Source of the DNA: Clostridiales bacterium
Lineage (GTDB): Bacteria > Bacillota > Clostridia > Clostridiales > Clostridiaceae
Reading direction: 5' to 3'
Assembly: GCA_012519155.1 (NCBI GenBank)
Contig: JAAYQS010000201.1
Span: forward strand, 1 to 63,266
DNA length: 63,266 nucleotides
Positions within the stretch are counted from its first letter, which is position 1, and each line of letters starts with the position of its first letter. Position numbers and translations under genes: made by a program. The notes beneath the pieces are model-generated. The model ran no database searches and was not told the DNA's origin. It saw only the letters and a list, made by a program, of their open reading frames with translations. Of this stretch, positions 31,424 to 41,962 are shown piece by piece.

Positions 31424-32230
31424 ATGATGGAAAAAATAACAATGCTTGGAACTGGTTCAGCTATGGTAACAAAATGCTACAACACATGCTTTACACTTTC
31501 TAATGATAATGAAAATTTACTAGTAGATGGTGGTGGTGGTAATACCATTCTTACAAATCTAGAGAAATGTAACATAAGTATAAATTCAATACATAATGTT
31601 TTTGTATCACACAATCATAATGACCATATACTTGGAATTGTATGGATACTACGAAAAGTGTCTCAGGAAATATTAAAAAATAGATATGACGGCAACCTAA
31701 ATATCTATTGCCAAAAAATCTCAATAGATGCCCTTAGAGATATTTCTTCATATGTTCTGCAAAAAAAATTCTTAAAATTGTTTGATTCAAGAATAATATT
31801 TCATGAAATAAAAGATAACATGGAAGCAACAATACTTGGTAGAAAAACTATTTTCTTTGATATAAAAAGCACCAAAGATCCTCAATTTGGTTTTAAAACA
31901 TACTTAGCTAATGGAAAGACTCTTACATTTTTAGGTGATGAACCTTATAGAAATACTTCAAAAAAGTATTGTGAAAATGTAGATATTTTAATGCATGAAG
32001 CCTTCTGTAGCTATGAAGACAGAGAAGAATTTAATCCCTATGAAAAACATCATGCAACAGCCCTTGATGCATGTAAATCAGCTAAAGAACTTAATGTGAA
32101 AACAATAATTTTGTACCATGCTGAAGGAAGAAACCTTCAAGATAGAAAAGAAAGATATATTAATGAAGGCAAAACTGTATTCAATGGAAGTATTTATGCT
32201 CCTAATGATTTAGATGAAATAGTTCTTTAA
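31424..32230 (+). CDS. metallo-beta-lactamase-fold hydrolase, RNase Z-like
   Basis: A 268-residue MBL-fold protein starting with GTGSAMVTKCYNTCFTL. It has the metal motif VSHNHNDHILG (about residue 65), a later Asp in LTFLGDEPYR and His in ILYHAEGR. The KHHATALDACKSAKELNVK segment resembles the tRNase Z / arylsulfatase branch. It lacks an obvious exosite arm, so a tRNA 3' processing role is uncertain. AAAGGAGG precedes the start. First gene of a short plus-strand island. Confidence 0.82.
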   Translation: MMEKITMLGTGSAMVTKCYNTCFTLSNDNENLLVDGGGGNTILTNLEKCNISINSIHNVFVSHNHNDHILGIVWILRKVSQEILKNRYDGNLNIYCQKISIDALRDISSYVLQKKFLKLFDSRIIFHEIKDNMEATILGRKTIFFDIKSTKDPQFGFKTYLANGKTLTFLGDEPYRNTSKKYCENVDILMHEAFCSYEDREEFNPYEKHHATALDACKSAKELNVKTIILYHAEGRNLQDRKERYINEGKTVFNGSIYAPNDLDEIVL

Positions 32231-32306
32231 AATAATTTCCGTTTATAATACCATTATATGTAAATTAATGATATAATAATTGTAAATATATTACAGGGGT
32301 GATTTA

Positions 32307-32639
32307 ATGAATAGATACATTCAAAATGTTTTATCTTTACTTCTTATTATATTAATTACAATATTATCATTAGATTATTATAAAATAATACAAATGGACA
32401 CATTAATTCATGATGGTATATGTTTTGGTACATTAGCTCTAATAATTATCTTTTCAACGGCATCAATCTGTTCAAAGGGCTCTAATCTAGACAAATTCCT
32501 AGGCTACGTAATTTTAGTATTAATATTTACAGGTCTAATTATGTTTATAATATCTGGCAATATTAATGTAGCATTATTAGCAGGAATTGGTTTTACAGCT
32601 TTAGATGCATTAATCAATATGATTTACAAAAATGTATAA
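32307..32639 (+). CDS. small membrane protein of unknown function
   Basis: A 110-residue, very hydrophobic protein with about four predicted helices (residues ~5-24, 37-55, 63-82 and 86-104), short loops and a basic C-terminus. I recognise no family. GGGGTGA lies a few bases before the ATG and a TATAAT-like box upstream, so it is a believable gene. It sits between the MBL and M28 genes on the plus strand; the pairing gives no firm clue. Confidence 0.7.
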   Translation: MNRYIQNVLSLLLIILITILSLDYYKIIQMDTLIHDGICFGTLALIIIFSTASICSKGSNLDKFLGYVILVLIFTGLIMFIISGNINVALLAGIGFTALDALINMIYKNV

Positions 32640-32695
32640 ATATATTCATAATATAAATAATAAAAAAATAAACTAGATTATAATCAATAATACTA

Positions 32696-34090
32696 GTGAG
32701 AAAAAAATTGAAAAATCTGAAAATATTAAAATCAGCAAAAATAATTTCATTATTTCTATTAATTTCATCCTTAATAATATTTTCATGTTGCCTTTATTGC
32801 AGATTTTTATATTGCCCTTTTAATTCATCAGATGTTAAAGATGATATAAAACATTTTTCTTCTGATGAATTTAAAGGAAGGCTATGTGGTTCTATTGAAA
32901 ACGAAAGGGTAAAAGACGAAATACAAAATTCTTTTAAAAGCTATAATATTGCTCCATTTTCTGATACCTATGAAAATAAATTTACTGTTACAGTACCCGT
33001 TAAAAATTCTACTAATTTATCCTTTAATATTATAGACAATAATGGTAATGTGTTAAAACATTTAACTCCTGGCATAGATTATAAAGAAGATTTATTAAAT
33101 TTTCGAACAAATAACATTAACTTATCTAAAAAAGACAATATTGAAATATTTCCAAATTCAATTGTAATTAATAAAGATAATAAATCATTTCTTTTTTACG
33201 TAACTTTTGACAAAAACTTTTCTTTTAGAAGTTCCTTTATAAGTACTTCTAAATATGAATTTGCTATACAAATAAATACAAATACTTATAATGAAATCCT
33301 AGATAATCTTAGAAAAGGCCACAACCTTTCTGTAAATATTCCATATGATTTAACACAAAAAGAAGTTTCTAATATTGCCTGCATAATAAAAGGTACTTCC
33401 AAGAATTTACCACCATTAATTTTAACTGCTCATTTTGATCATTTAGGTTGTGATTCATTAAATAACATTTATAATGGAGCTTTAGATAATGCTTCTGGTA
33501 TATGTTTTCTTCTAAATTTAGCAAAAAATATATCCTCTCTACCAAGTCCAAAGAGAGATATTATATTTGTTGCGTTAAATGCAGAAGAATTTGGTATTAT
33601 TGGTTCAAGGCATTTTGCAGAAAAATATAAAGACTCATTAATGGGAGCATCTATTATTAACCTTGATATGATTGGTGCAAAGGATTATGCATTAAGTTTA
33701 CTAAAAAGTAGTGATTCACAAAATAAAAATTCAAATATACTTACTTCTTTAGAAAACATATGTAGGAAAAAGAATATTCCATACAATATTTTGTATGAAG
33801 ATTCAAGCGATCATGCAGGCTTTAGCTCTGAATACTATGATTCTATAACAATTACTCAAAGTGATATGATAAATATCCATACCCCAAGAGATATCCACAA
33901 CAAAATATCCACAAAAGATATAAATAAAGTATATAATGTTATATATTGTGAAATCTTATCATCTTGTTATGATACTGAAAAATTATTTTTTTATAAAAAT
34001 TCAATTTTATATATTTTTGCGACTACTTCATCTATTTTTATAGTAATATACTTTTCAATAAATATATATTATAAAAAATCTCTAAATTAA
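32696..34090 (+). CDS. membrane-anchored M28-family metallopeptidase
   Basis: A 464-residue zinc aminopeptidase-like protein. An N-terminal helix (about 12-35) and a C-terminal helix (about 438-458) flank an extracytoplasmic peptidase. Zinc ligands and catalytic residues follow the M28 order: TAHFDHLGC, GALDNASGICFL, ALNAEEFGIIGSRH, INLDMIGAKD and INIHTPRDIH. Substrates are probably peptides outside the cell. The start is a GTG with no good ribosome site; a TTG at 32708 is an alternative. The low initiation signal is unusual for this genome. Confidence 0.88.
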   Translation: MRKKLKNLKILKSAKIISLFLLISSLIIFSCCLYCRFLYCPFNSSDVKDDIKHFSSDEFKGRLCGSIENERVKDEIQNSFKSYNIAPFSDTYENKFTVTVPVKNSTNLSFNIIDNNGNVLKHLTPGIDYKEDLLNFRTNNINLSKKDNIEIFPNSIVINKDNKSFLFYVTFDKNFSFRSSFISTSKYEFAIQINTNTYNEILDNLRKGHNLSVNIPYDLTQKEVSNIACIIKGTSKNLPPLILTAHFDHLGCDSLNNIYNGALDNASGICFLLNLAKNISSLPSPKRDIIFVALNAEEFGIIGSRHFAEKYKDSLMGASIINLDMIGAKDYALSLLKSSDSQNKNSNILTSLENICRKKNIPYNILYEDSSDHAGFSSEYYDSITITQSDMINIHTPRDIHNKISTKDINKVYNVIYCEILSSCYDTEKLFFYKNSILYIFATTSSIFIVIYFSINIYYKKSLN

Positions 34091-34176
34091 AAAAATCCCT
34101 TGGATTATTTTTTGAAAGATATGCATATTGAGTAGCTGCACAATTAGCTTCATTTACAATCCAGGGATATTTTTAT
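34091..34176. terminator. shared terminator between the M28 gene and the histidine kinase gene
   Basis: ATCCCTTGGATT (34095-34106) pairs with AATCCAGGGAT (34158-34168), one base bulged, around a loop of about 50 bases. T-rich sequence follows on both strands. The long loop is unusual. Confidence 0.5.
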
Positions 34177-34199
34177 TATTTATTCTATTTCATATTTAA

Positions 34200-35456
34200 T
34201 TAATGAATTTTTTCATTATATAAACTTATAATAAAAGTAGTTCCACCATTTAAAACACTATTTAACTTTATATCTCCTTTATGCTTTTCAATAATACTCT
34301 TTGAAATAGAAAGCCCTATTCCAATACTTTTTGGATTAACACTGTTTTCTCCTTTATAAAACCTTTTAAATATATTTTTTTGCATATCAAGTGTCATTCC
34401 TTCTCCATTATCTTTTATATATATTTTTGTAATAAGTGTTCCTCTTTTAACATCTACATTAACATATCCACCTTCTTGAGTATGTTCAATGGCATTTTTT
34501 ATAATATTTGATAAGGCTTCTGCAATCCAGTCGCAATCATGATATACTTGTGATTTTAAATCTCCAGAGATATTAATTATCTGATTCTTTTTACTTGCCA
34601 GTTCCTTAAGTGAAGATATTGATAAATTAATAGCAGAACTTATTTCTTGATCTTTCATTTCAAAATTAATAACCCCAGCTTCAAGCCTTCCAACCTTTAG
34701 TAGATTCATAATAAGCCATTGCATTCTGTCCAGCTGTTCATTACATTTATTTAAAAAATCAATCATATCTTCATGTGGCATATTTTCATTTTCTCTTAAT
34801 ATATCATTAAACATAATAAGTGCTGCAAGTGGTGTTTTTAGTTGATGTGATATGTCTGATAAAAAATCTTTCAAATTACTTTTTTCTTTATTTAAAAGCA
34901 CTATAGAATTATTAACTCTCTCACCCATATAATTTAGTGAATCAATAAGTCTTGATATTTCTCCTTCTTCATAATCTGAAGTTATTTTTACAAATGTACC
35001 ATTTGACATTTCTGAAACCTTATTAACTGATTCATCCATTTTTTTATACATCTTTCTTAGTGAAAGTAAGTATCCAAAAAACATAATTACTATAAATACA
35101 ACAAAAAAACAAATAAATACTATATTTATATCTCTTTTCATTTCAGTTATACTTTTATCTAAATCTATAGATATGTCATTATCATATCCATGTTCTTTTA
35201 ACATTTCTGCAGCCTTATTTATTTCTTCTTCACTTGGAGTTTCTGTAAGATTTCTAATATACTTTTTACTATTATCATTATTCTCTATAAAATTTGCAAT
35301 TATGGTAATATTCTTATCTATTATTCTTTTACTCATTCTAATGCAAATAAATTTATTTGCACAAATAATTACCATAATTCCAATACAAAAAACAACAAAA
35401 GTATATAAACTTATTTTTTTCACTTCATTATTTCTAAAAAACTTTTGCAAATTCAT
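34200..35456 (-). CDS. sensor histidine kinase
   Basis: A 418-residue two-component sensor with a helix at about 15-37, an extracellular region of about 75 residues, a second helix at 113-133 and a HAMP-like linker. The H-box is SDISHQLKTPLAALIM (phospho-His near 205), the N-box NIIKNAIEHTQEGG, G1 DNGEGMTLD and G2 GIGLSISKSI. It overlaps the response regulator gene by one base. The neighbouring ABC exporter suggests it senses a peptide or antibiotic, as in CprK/BceS-type modules; that is inference. Confidence 0.94.
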   Translation of the reverse strand: MNLQKFFRNNEVKKISLYTFVVFCIGIMVIICANKFICIRMSKRIIDKNITIIANFIENNDNSKKYIRNLTETPSEEEINKAAEMLKEHGYDNDISIDLDKSITEMKRDINIVFICFFVVFIVIMFFGYLLSLRKMYKKMDESVNKVSEMSNGTFVKITSDYEEGEISRLIDSLNYMGERVNNSIVLLNKEKSNLKDFLSDISHQLKTPLAALIMFNDILRENENMPHEDMIDFLNKCNEQLDRMQWLIMNLLKVGRLEAGVINFEMKDQEISSAINLSISSLKELASKKNQIINISGDLKSQVYHDCDWIAEALSNIIKNAIEHTQEGGYVNVDVKRGTLITKIYIKDNGEGMTLDMQKNIFKRFYKGENSVNPKSIGIGLSISKSIIEKHKGDIKLNSVLNGGTTFIISLYNEKIH

Positions 35457-36139
35457 TATTTATCACCAATCCACTTATATCCTACTCCTCTTACTGTTTC
35501 TATGTATTTATTATCATCTCCAAGTTTTTCTCTAAGTCTTTTTACATACACAGTAAGTGTTTTTTCATCTATAAAGTCACCATCTACATCCCATAACTTT
35601 TCTAGAAGCTTTTTTCTTGTAAGTACATTTCCTTTATTCTCAATCATCATAAGCATAAGCTTATATTCACTAGAAGTTAATGATAGCTTTTTATTACATT
35701 TGTAAACTTCATATTTTAAAGGAAGTATAGTAATATCCTTATATACTATTTTATCTTCCACCTTACTTTTAGTTGTTTTTCCTCTTCTTCTTAAAACGGC
35801 ATTAATTCTAGCAATTAATTCTCTAACTCTAATAGGCTTTGTTAAATAATCATCAGCTCCTAAATCAAGACCTAAAACTACATTAACCTCTTCATCTAAT
35901 GCGGTTAGAAATATAATAGGAATATCTATGTTACTTGTCCTTATTTCTTTGCAAAAGTCAAAGCCATTACCATCTGGTAATGTTATATCTAATAAAATTA
36001 TATCAAAATTGTTATTTCCTAAAAGTTCCCTACTTTTTGCTAAATTTTCACCATGTTCTACTTCAAATCCCTCATTTTTTAATGAATACTCTATCCCCAT
36101 AGCAAGGGCTGTATCATCCTCTACTATTAAAATCTTCAT
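35456..36139 (-). CDS. OmpR-family response regulator
   Basis: A 227-residue regulator. The receiver domain (about 1-115) has the acidic pocket EDD and the phospho-Asp in DIILLDITLPDG near residue 50, with the conserved Lys in LTKPIRVREL. The winged-helix DNA-binding domain (130-227) ends with TLTVYVKRLREKLGDD and TVRGVGYKW. It is transcribed with the histidine kinase gene and follows the ABC exporter genes, whose terminator at 36252-36293 separates the two units. Confidence 0.95.
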   Translation of the reverse strand: MKILIVEDDTALAMGIEYSLKNEGFEVEHGENLAKSRELLGNNNFDIILLDITLPDGNGFDFCKEIRTSNIDIPIIFLTALDEEVNVVLGLDLGADDYLTKPIRVRELIARINAVLRRRGKTTKSKVEDKIVYKDITILPLKYEVYKCNKKLSLTSSEYKLMLMMIENKGNVLTRKKLLEKLWDVDGDFIDEKTLTVYVKRLREKLGDDNKYIETVRGVGYKWIGDK

Positions 36140-36251
36140 ATATCTCTCCCATATTTTTATTTTTAGATTATGCTAATATTATATTACACTTATTATTATA
36201 AATTAAGACTTAAACCTAGTGCAAAGTTTTAATTAATTCCAACTTTTCTTA

Positions 36252-36293
36252 GAAAAATAAATCCACTTCCCATAAAATACGAGAAATGGATTT
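36252..36293 (-). terminator. terminator of the ABC exporter operon
   Basis: AAATCCA/TGGATTT outer stem (36259-36265 with 36287-36293) and inner TTC/GAA pairing, then ATTTATTTTT on the minus strand. Confidence 0.7.
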
Positions 36294-36313
36294 ATATGAT
36301 AATATATTATTTT

Positions 36314-36862
36314 TTATTCATCATCACTTATTCCCTCAACTATTGTAAATTTCTTTAATCTACTAAGAGGCACTAATGTTGAAAAATATGTTATAAGTAT
36401 AGCAACTATTATTGATAATGAGAAAGCTATAAATGGGAAGTTATATTCCGCAGTACCAAGTCCTCCACCAAGGTTAATCATTACTTTAAGTAATACTGCT
36501 GATAAAATTCCTCCAATTGTAGCAGATATTATTCCATAAAGTGTACCTTCTAGTATTACACTCTTTCTAAGTTGTCCCTCTGTCATACCAATTGCCTTAA
36601 GTGTAGAGAATTCTTTTTTTCTAAGTAATATGCTTGTTGAAATAGTATTAAATATATTTACTATTGATATAATAGATACTATTATTACAAAAGAATATAC
36701 AAAGAATTCTACTTGAGAATACATATTATTAATTTCTTTCATTGCATCTCCAATATCTTGATATCTGTATCCTGATTTTTCTGCATTTTCAGCAAAGTAT
36801 TTTGCTGCTTCTTCTCTATCTTTATCATTTCCATTAAAGTTAATACAAAAACCATTTGGCAT
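36314..36862 (-). CDS. ABC exporter permease (FtsX/MacB-like): C-terminal part after a frameshift
   Basis: Final 182 residues of the exporter permease, including the second FtsX domain (three helices, ILLRKKEFSTLKAIGMTEGQ). The matching open frame runs without a stop from about 37088 through this ATG, so the coding potential extends 75 codons upstream (with KVGDTIKLP and FIGVENVRSLGFIF). The ATG used here is internal, not a true start. Adding one A to the run of seven A (T run 37089-37095) restores one protein of about 840 residues. Confidence 0.7.
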   Translation of the reverse strand: MPNGFCINFNGNDKDREEAAKYFAENAEKSGYRYQDIGDAMKEINNMYSQVEFFVYSFVIIVSIISIVNIFNTISTSILLRKKEFSTLKAIGMTEGQLRKSVILEGTLYGIISATIGGILSAVLLKVMINLGGGLGTAEYNFPFIAFSLSIIVAILITYFSTLVPLSRLKKFTIVEGISDDE

Positions 36863-37080
36863 TACTTTCTTATTTATTTTTTCATATCCTTTGCTTGAGA
36901 AAATAAATCCTAAACTTCTTACATTTTCAACTCCAATAAATGGATCTAGATTTGTAATTGCTACTACCTTTGCTTCATAGAAATTACCACTTTCTATAGC
37001 TTTTCTTACACCTTCTTCTGTTGTATCATCAGTCTTAGGCAGTTTAATAGTGTCGCCTACCTTATAATTTGTAATTCTAA

Positions 37081-38835
37081 CTACTTCCTTTTTTTGTCTT
37101 CATTAACTATAGTAGCACCATCAATAAGTATTACTCCACCATCATCCATTTCATCCATACTTACTTTATTAGTTAAAGATTCATTTACGACATCAAAAGT
37201 TTTTTTATCATCTCCTACATAAACAGTAGCCTCTGCTCTTTGATAATTTAAAGCATCATAAATATCAGTTCCTATCTCATATTTTGTTTTTGTTTCGTAG
37301 TCTTGATTTATTTTAGAAGATTCAATAGCAGTTGTTACAAAATTTTTAGCATTCAATAAATAGTAATCATCAATAAAATCTAAACTTCTTATTCCATCTA
37401 TTTCATCTTGTGTAAAGCTTGTATCACCATCTTGTTTTGATAATTGAGATTCAAATTTCATATTCATAAATTGCTGTGATACTATTTGTTTTGCATAATC
37501 AATAAATCCATAAAATACGTTAAATAATACAATTGAAATTGTAAGTGCTATAATTGTTACAATAAATCTTGCTGGAGTTCTTCTTATATTTTTGTATGCT
37601 ATATTTCCTTCAATGCCAAATATTTTTTGAACTAATTTACCTTTTCTTCTTTTAATTTTTCCTATTTTTATTTCATTTTTATTTCTCATAGCATCAATAG
37701 CAGATACTTTCTTAGCTTTTCTTGCTGGTATAATTAATGAAATAAATATTGTTATAGCCTCAATTAATACTGTAATTCCTAATATTGATGGATAGAAATT
37801 AATAGAAAAATCCTCAAACATAAGCATCATAGTATTACCGATAAAAATTTTTATTCCATATTTTAATGCAAAAAATCCAATTAAGCATCCGATTGGAAGT
37901 GCTACGATACCCATTAACAAGCCTTCCTTAAAAATAATATTCTTTATCTGCCTTGGAGTAGCACCAATAGCTTTTAATATTCCGAAATATCTCATTCTTT
38001 CAATAACTGATATATTAAATGAATTATATATAACTGTTATAGTACATACTACAATTATTGAAATAACAAAAACAGCTATACCTGTAATTGACTTACCTAT
38101 TATACTTGATCCACCATTTCCTGTTAAGTATAAAAGTTCATTATTATCATGTCTTAGTGTAGTTTCATTAAAGACTATTTCTGCATCATTAGTAACTTTT
38201 TTTATTACATCCTGCTTACCTTTTTCAGCCTTTAAATTTATATATACTGCATAATCATTGTCATTCTTTAAATTATTATCATCTAAATATCCTTGCAATG
38301 ATAAGCTACCACCTGTAACATATCCATCAAATCTTGATAATCCAGATATAGTATAAACTTGTTCTTGATTTTCATCATTTAATAAAGTAATTTTATCTCC
38401 TATGCCTAAATTAAATTTTTCACTATAAAAACTACTAATTAGTATTTCATTTTCATTAGAAGGCTTATTTCCTTTTATAAGATCTTCATTATTAAATAAT
38501 CTATCGTAATAATCACTATTCATAAAACTAATAGTAGCTGTTTGATCCATATCTTTAATAATATATGTTTTGGCATTCCTCTTTTCTAAAGCGCTATCTT
38601 TAACTTCTACATTATTCATTACCTTTTCTACTTGATTATTATCTATACCAGAAATAGCAAATTCCCAACCTGATTTATTTCTTTCATGTTCAATCATTGC
38701 ATCAAAAAAACTAAATCCAAATGTTCCTACTGCAAATACTAATACTACTGCAAGGGTTATCCCAAATATAGTTAATATTGATCTTTTCTTATTTTGCTTC
38801 ATATATCTTTTTGATATATCACTATAGCTTTTCAT
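37081..38835 (-). CDS. ABC exporter permease (FtsX/MacB-like): N-terminal part before a frameshift
   Basis: First ~584 residues of a large exporter permease: helix 1 (about 15-40), a long extracellular domain (40-220), an FtsX domain with three helices (about 225-370, [20 protein letters not shown]) and the start of a second extracellular domain. It ends early at NEDKKRK. Repairing the A run gives the usual two-FtsX architecture. The start at 38835 is favoured over GTG 38844 because GAGG lies just upstream. It follows the ATPase gene by 15 bases. The exporter likely removes a lipid or a cationic peptide. Confidence 0.8.
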   Translation of the reverse strand: MKSYSDISKRYMKQNKKRSILTIFGITLAVVLVFAVGTFGFSFFDAMIEHERNKSGWEFAISGIDNNQVEKVMNNVEVKDSALEKRNAKTYIIKDMDQTATISFMNSDYYDRLFNNEDLIKGNKPSNENEILISSFYSEKFNLGIGDKITLLNDENQEQVYTISGLSRFDGYVTGGSLSLQGYLDDNNLKNDNDYAVYINLKAEKGKQDVIKKVTNDAEIVFNETTLRHDNNELLYLTGNGGSSIIGKSITGIAVFVISIIVVCTITVIYNSFNISVIERMRYFGILKAIGATPRQIKNIIFKEGLLMGIVALPIGCLIGFFALKYGIKIFIGNTMMLMFEDFSINFYPSILGITVLIEAITIFISLIIPARKAKKVSAIDAMRNKNEIKIGKIKRRKGKLVQKIFGIEGNIAYKNIRRTPARFIVTIIALTISIVLFNVFYGFIDYAKQIVSQQFMNMKFESQLSKQDGDTSFTQDEIDGIRSLDFIDDYYLLNAKNFVTTAIESSKINQDYETKTKYEIGTDIYDALNYQRAEATVYVGDDKKTFDVVNESLTNKVSMDEMDDGGVILIDGATIVNEDKKRK

Positions 38836-38850
38836 TATTTTCACCTCGCT

Positions 38851-39516
38851 TTACTTAACAACTTTTCCATCTTTTATCTTAATAATTCTATCTGCATTCT
38901 CTGCTATACTTAAATCATGTGTAATTACTATTGCTGTCTGGTTGTATTTTTTTATTGATAACTTAAGCATCTCCATAATTTCTTTTGATGTTTCACTATC
39001 TAGATTACCAGTTGGTTCATCTGCTAATATTATTGATGGTTTATTAATAAGTGCTCTTGCAATTGCTACTCTTTGTTGCTGCCCACCTGAAAGTTCTGAT
39101 GGAAGATGATTTAATCTTTCTTCAATCTTCAATGTTTTTATAAGATCCTTAAAATATTCTTCATCGACTTTTTGATGATCTAAAAGTGCAGGCATTTTTA
39201 TATTTTCCTCAACTGATAATACTGGAATTAAATTAAATGACTGAAATACAAATCCTATCTTTCTTCTTCTAAATATTGCAAGCTTTGTTTCATTTAATTT
39301 ATAAATATCCTCATTATCTATTATTACCTTTCCTGATGTTGGTCTATCAACTCCTCCTACTTGATGTAAAAGTGTACTTTTACCTGAACCACTTGCTCCA
39401 ATAATCGCAACAAATTCTCCTTTTGAAACTTCTATGTTAACGTCCTTTAAAGCTTCTACCATATTGCCTTTCTTTCCATATACCTTACATAAATTTTCTG
39501 TTTTTATAACTGTCAT
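38851..39516 (-). CDS. ABC exporter ATP-binding protein (MacB/LolD type)
   Basis: A 221-residue ATPase with Walker [14 protein letters not shown] (about 37-50), Q-loop [12 protein letters not shown], signature [15 protein letters not shown], Walker [15 protein letters not shown] and H-loop VITHD. It works with the FtsX-like permease encoded next. First gene of the exporter operon; AAGGAGG lies before the ATG. A palindromic site overlaps its likely promoter. Confidence 0.95.
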   Translation of the reverse strand: MTVIKTENLCKVYGKKGNMVEALKDVNIEVSKGEFVAIIGASGSGKSTLLHQVGGVDRPTSGKVIIDNEDIYKLNETKLAIFRRRKIGFVFQSFNLIPVLSVEENIKMPALLDHQKVDEEYFKDLIKTLKIEERLNHLPSELSGGQQQRVAIARALINKPSIILADEPTGNLDSETSKEIMEMLKLSIKKYNQTAIVITHDLSIAENADRIIKIKDGKVVK

Positions 39517-39575
39517 ATAAATTCCTCCTTCATATTTGCTCTTTCTTTACTATGATTTAATAATAAAACTCTTTT

Positions 39576-39618
39576 ATTACACATTAACTACATTAATATT
39601 ACAAAATTGTAATATTAA
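39576..39618 (-). promoter_or_regulatory. ABC exporter promoter with a 26-bp palindrome
   Basis: Minus strand TTGTAA (39599-39604), a 17-base spacer and TGTAAT (39576-39581). The perfect inverted repeat TTAATATTACAA-AA-TTGTAATATTAA (39593-39618) covers the -35 box, as expected for an operator. The binding protein is unknown; the linked response regulator is a candidate. Confidence 0.5.
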
Positions 39619-39623
39619 AAAAC

Positions 39624-39673
39624 AAAAAAATACCTTCCATAAGTTAGACTTTAATTCTAACTTATGGAAGGTA
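39624..39673 (-). terminator. terminator of glgD
   Basis: An 18-bp perfect stem (39631-39648 with 39656-39673), a 7-base loop and seven T on the minus strand. Confidence 0.92.
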
Positions 39674-39685
39674 ACCTATATTTAA

Positions 39686-40780
39686 TTAACTTTCAATTAC
39701 AAATGGGAAATTAACTGTTCCTGAAAGCTCTTCTCCTTCGGGTATAATAGCCCCCTTATCAGTAATTACATTTTTTAATTTTGCTTTAGAATTAATTATT
39801 GAATTTTGAAGCACAACACAACCATCTAATTCAACACCTTTTTCTATTTGAACATTTCTGAAAATAACACTATTTTTAACATTACCTTCAATATAACATC
39901 CATTTGCTAAAATTGAATTTTTTACATTACCAATCTTTGAATATTGAGTAGGTGGCTCGTCCTTAACCTTTGTATATATAGGGTTTTCTGAAAAGAATAA
40001 CTCATTACTAATATTCTCATCTAATAAATCCATATTTGCTTTATAATAACTCCTAATAGAATTTATACAAGATAAATATCCTTTAAATTCATATGATCCT
40101 ATTTTTAATTCATTAGTTTTATTATGAATACAATCCTTAATCTTTCTATATTTCTTGTTTGTAACACTTTCGTTTACTAATGCTTTAAATGTATCCACAT
40201 TCATAACATACATTTCCATGCTTATATTAGCATTGTCAGCATCACCTTTATTTTTATAAACTCTGTTTACAAGTCCTTCTTCATCTAAATCAAGAATATC
40301 ACATTCTATAAATTCATCTTCAGCATTAGAAACATTTTTATAAACTATAGTAATATCATTATTGTTAATTTTATGTTTCTTTAATACCTTACTATAATCA
40401 ATGTTGCAAATCATATATGAAGATGAAAGAATTATATATTCACAAGAACTGTAATCAATAAATTCAAGATTTTCAGCAAAATTTGTTGCATCTTCATAAG
40501 TAGGATTATCATTACCAAAATTGAAAACCTTAAGTCCTCCAATTTTTCTATGAAGATCCCATGGTCTACCATTACTCAAGTGATCCATAAGAGATCTTGA
40601 TCTATTCTTTGTGAATATTCCTATATTCCATACACCAGAATTAGTCATATTAGAAAGAACAAAGTCTATTATTCTGTATCTGCCACCAAAAGGTACAGAT
40701 GCTAATGGTCTATACTCAACAAGTTGTTGCATTCTATTTCCATTTTCATCTAAATTAATTATTCCTAAACACTTATCCAC
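39686..40780 (-). CDS. glgD: glucose-1-phosphate adenylyltransferase, GlgD subunit
   Basis: Partner of GlgC in ADP-glucose synthesis. The protein is 364 residues. It keeps PFGGRYRIIDFVLSN near residue 30 but lacks the GGxGxRL nucleotide loop of GlgC (it has INLDENGNRMQQL instead), as in Firmicute GlgD proteins, which modulate GlgC rather than catalyse fully. The C-terminal part is a left-handed beta-helix (VKNSVIFRNVQIEKGVELDG). The start is GTG at 40780 with GAGGAG upstream. It lies 36 bases after glgC in the same unit. Confidence 0.93.
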   Translation of the reverse strand: MDKCLGIINLDENGNRMQQLVEYRPLASVPFGGRYRIIDFVLSNMTNSGVWNIGIFTKNRSRSLMDHLSNGRPWDLHRKIGGLKVFNFGNDNPTYEDATNFAENLEFIDYSSCEYIILSSSYMICNIDYSKVLKKHKINNNDITIVYKNVSNAEDEFIECDILDLDEEGLVNRVYKNKGDADNANISMEMYVMNVDTFKALVNESVTNKKYRKIKDCIHNKTNELKIGSYEFKGYLSCINSIRSYYKANMDLLDENISNELFFSENPIYTKVKDEPPTQYSKIGNVKNSILANGCYIEGNVKNSVIFRNVQIEKGVELDGCVVLQNSIINSKAKLKNVITDKGAIIPEGEELSGTVNFPFVIES

Positions 40781-40816
40781 CTAAAACTACTCCTCTTTTA
40801 TCTTATAGTACATTTT

Positions 40817-41962
40817 TTATACACAACTTTCTACTTCCATATCAACTTTAGTAGGTACAACATTTACTTTACCTTCGTCCCTAATAACAGTATCTCTCGT
40901 TATTACAGCATTACTATTAATTATGGCTCTTTCTATAACAACATTGTCTCCTATCTTTACATTTGGCATTATTACAGAATCCTTAACTATACTGTTTTTA
41001 CCAACATAAACTCCATTAGATAATATAGAATTTTCTGTTTTACCATGAACAATGCATCCTTCATTAACAAGTGAATTAGTTATTTCAGCATCATCACCTA
41101 CATATTGAGCAGGTCTTGCTGTATTTCTTGAATAAATCTTCCAATTATCATCATCTAAATCAAGATCATTTTCCTTGTCTAATAAATCCATATTTGCTTC
41201 CCAAAAACTATCTATTGTTCCAACATCTTTCCAATATCCTTTAAATGGAAATGCAAACATAGGAACATTATCTTTTAACATACTTGGTATTATATTCTTT
41301 CCGAAGTCATTGCTTGAGAAAACATCAGCTTCATCTGCAATAAGGTATTTTCTTAATGTTTTCCAACTAAACACATATATACCCATTGATGCCATTTGAC
41401 TTTTAGGATGTTCTGGCTTTTCTTCAAATTCATATATTGACAAATCATCTCTTGTATTCATTATACCAAATCTCTTGGCGTCTTCAAGAGATACTTCAAG
41501 CACAGCAATTGTAGCCTCAGCTCCATTTGCTTTATGGAATTCAACCATTTTTGAATAGTCCATTTTATATATTTGATCTCCTGATAAAATTAATACATAT
41601 TCTGGATCATGATCATCAATATAATCTAAATTTTTATATATTGCATCTGCTGTTCCAGTATACCAATCTCCTCCACCATTTGCTTCTTGGTAAGGTGGAA
41701 GTATAGAAACGCCTCCATCACGTCTATCTAAGTCCCAAGGATCTCCATTTCCTATATGTGCATTAAGTTCCCTAGGCTTATATTGTGTTAAAACACCTAC
41801 TGTAGATATTCCTGAATTTGAACAATTACTTAAAGCAAAATCTATAATTCTATATTTACCACCAAATGGAACTGCTGGTTTAGCAATATTTTTAGTTAAC
41901 TCTCCTAATCTTGAACCTTGTCCCCCCGCTAAAATCATAGCAATAGTTTCTTTCTTACTCAT
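40817..41962 (-). CDS. glgC: glucose-1-phosphate adenylyltransferase, GlgC subunit
   Basis: Makes ADP-glucose from glucose-1-phosphate and ATP. The protein is 381 residues with [20 protein letters not shown] (about 11-30), [15 protein letters not shown], the substrate loops [13 protein letters not shown] and [14 protein letters not shown], and a C-terminal beta-helix. The start at 41962 is chosen because GGAGGAG precedes it; the longer frame to 41983 covers that ribosome site. First gene of glgC-glgD, with a 432-base leader that contains repeated TTGTTTACAT motifs. Confidence 0.96.
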   Translation of the reverse strand: MSKKETIAMILAGGQGSRLGELTKNIAKPAVPFGGKYRIIDFALSNCSNSGISTVGVLTQYKPRELNAHIGNGDPWDLDRRDGGVSILPPYQEANGGGDWYTGTADAIYKNLDYIDDHDPEYVLILSGDQIYKMDYSKMVEFHKANGAEATIAVLEVSLEDAKRFGIMNTRDDLSIYEFEEKPEHPKSQMASMGIYVFSWKTLRKYLIADEADVFSSNDFGKNIIPSMLKDNVPMFAFPFKGYWKDVGTIDSFWEANMDLLDKENDLDLDDDNWKIYSRNTARPAQYVGDDAEITNSLVNEGCIVHGKTENSILSNGVYVGKNSIVKDSVIMPNVKIGDNVVIERAIINSNAVITRDTVIRDEGKVNVVPTKVDMEVESCV

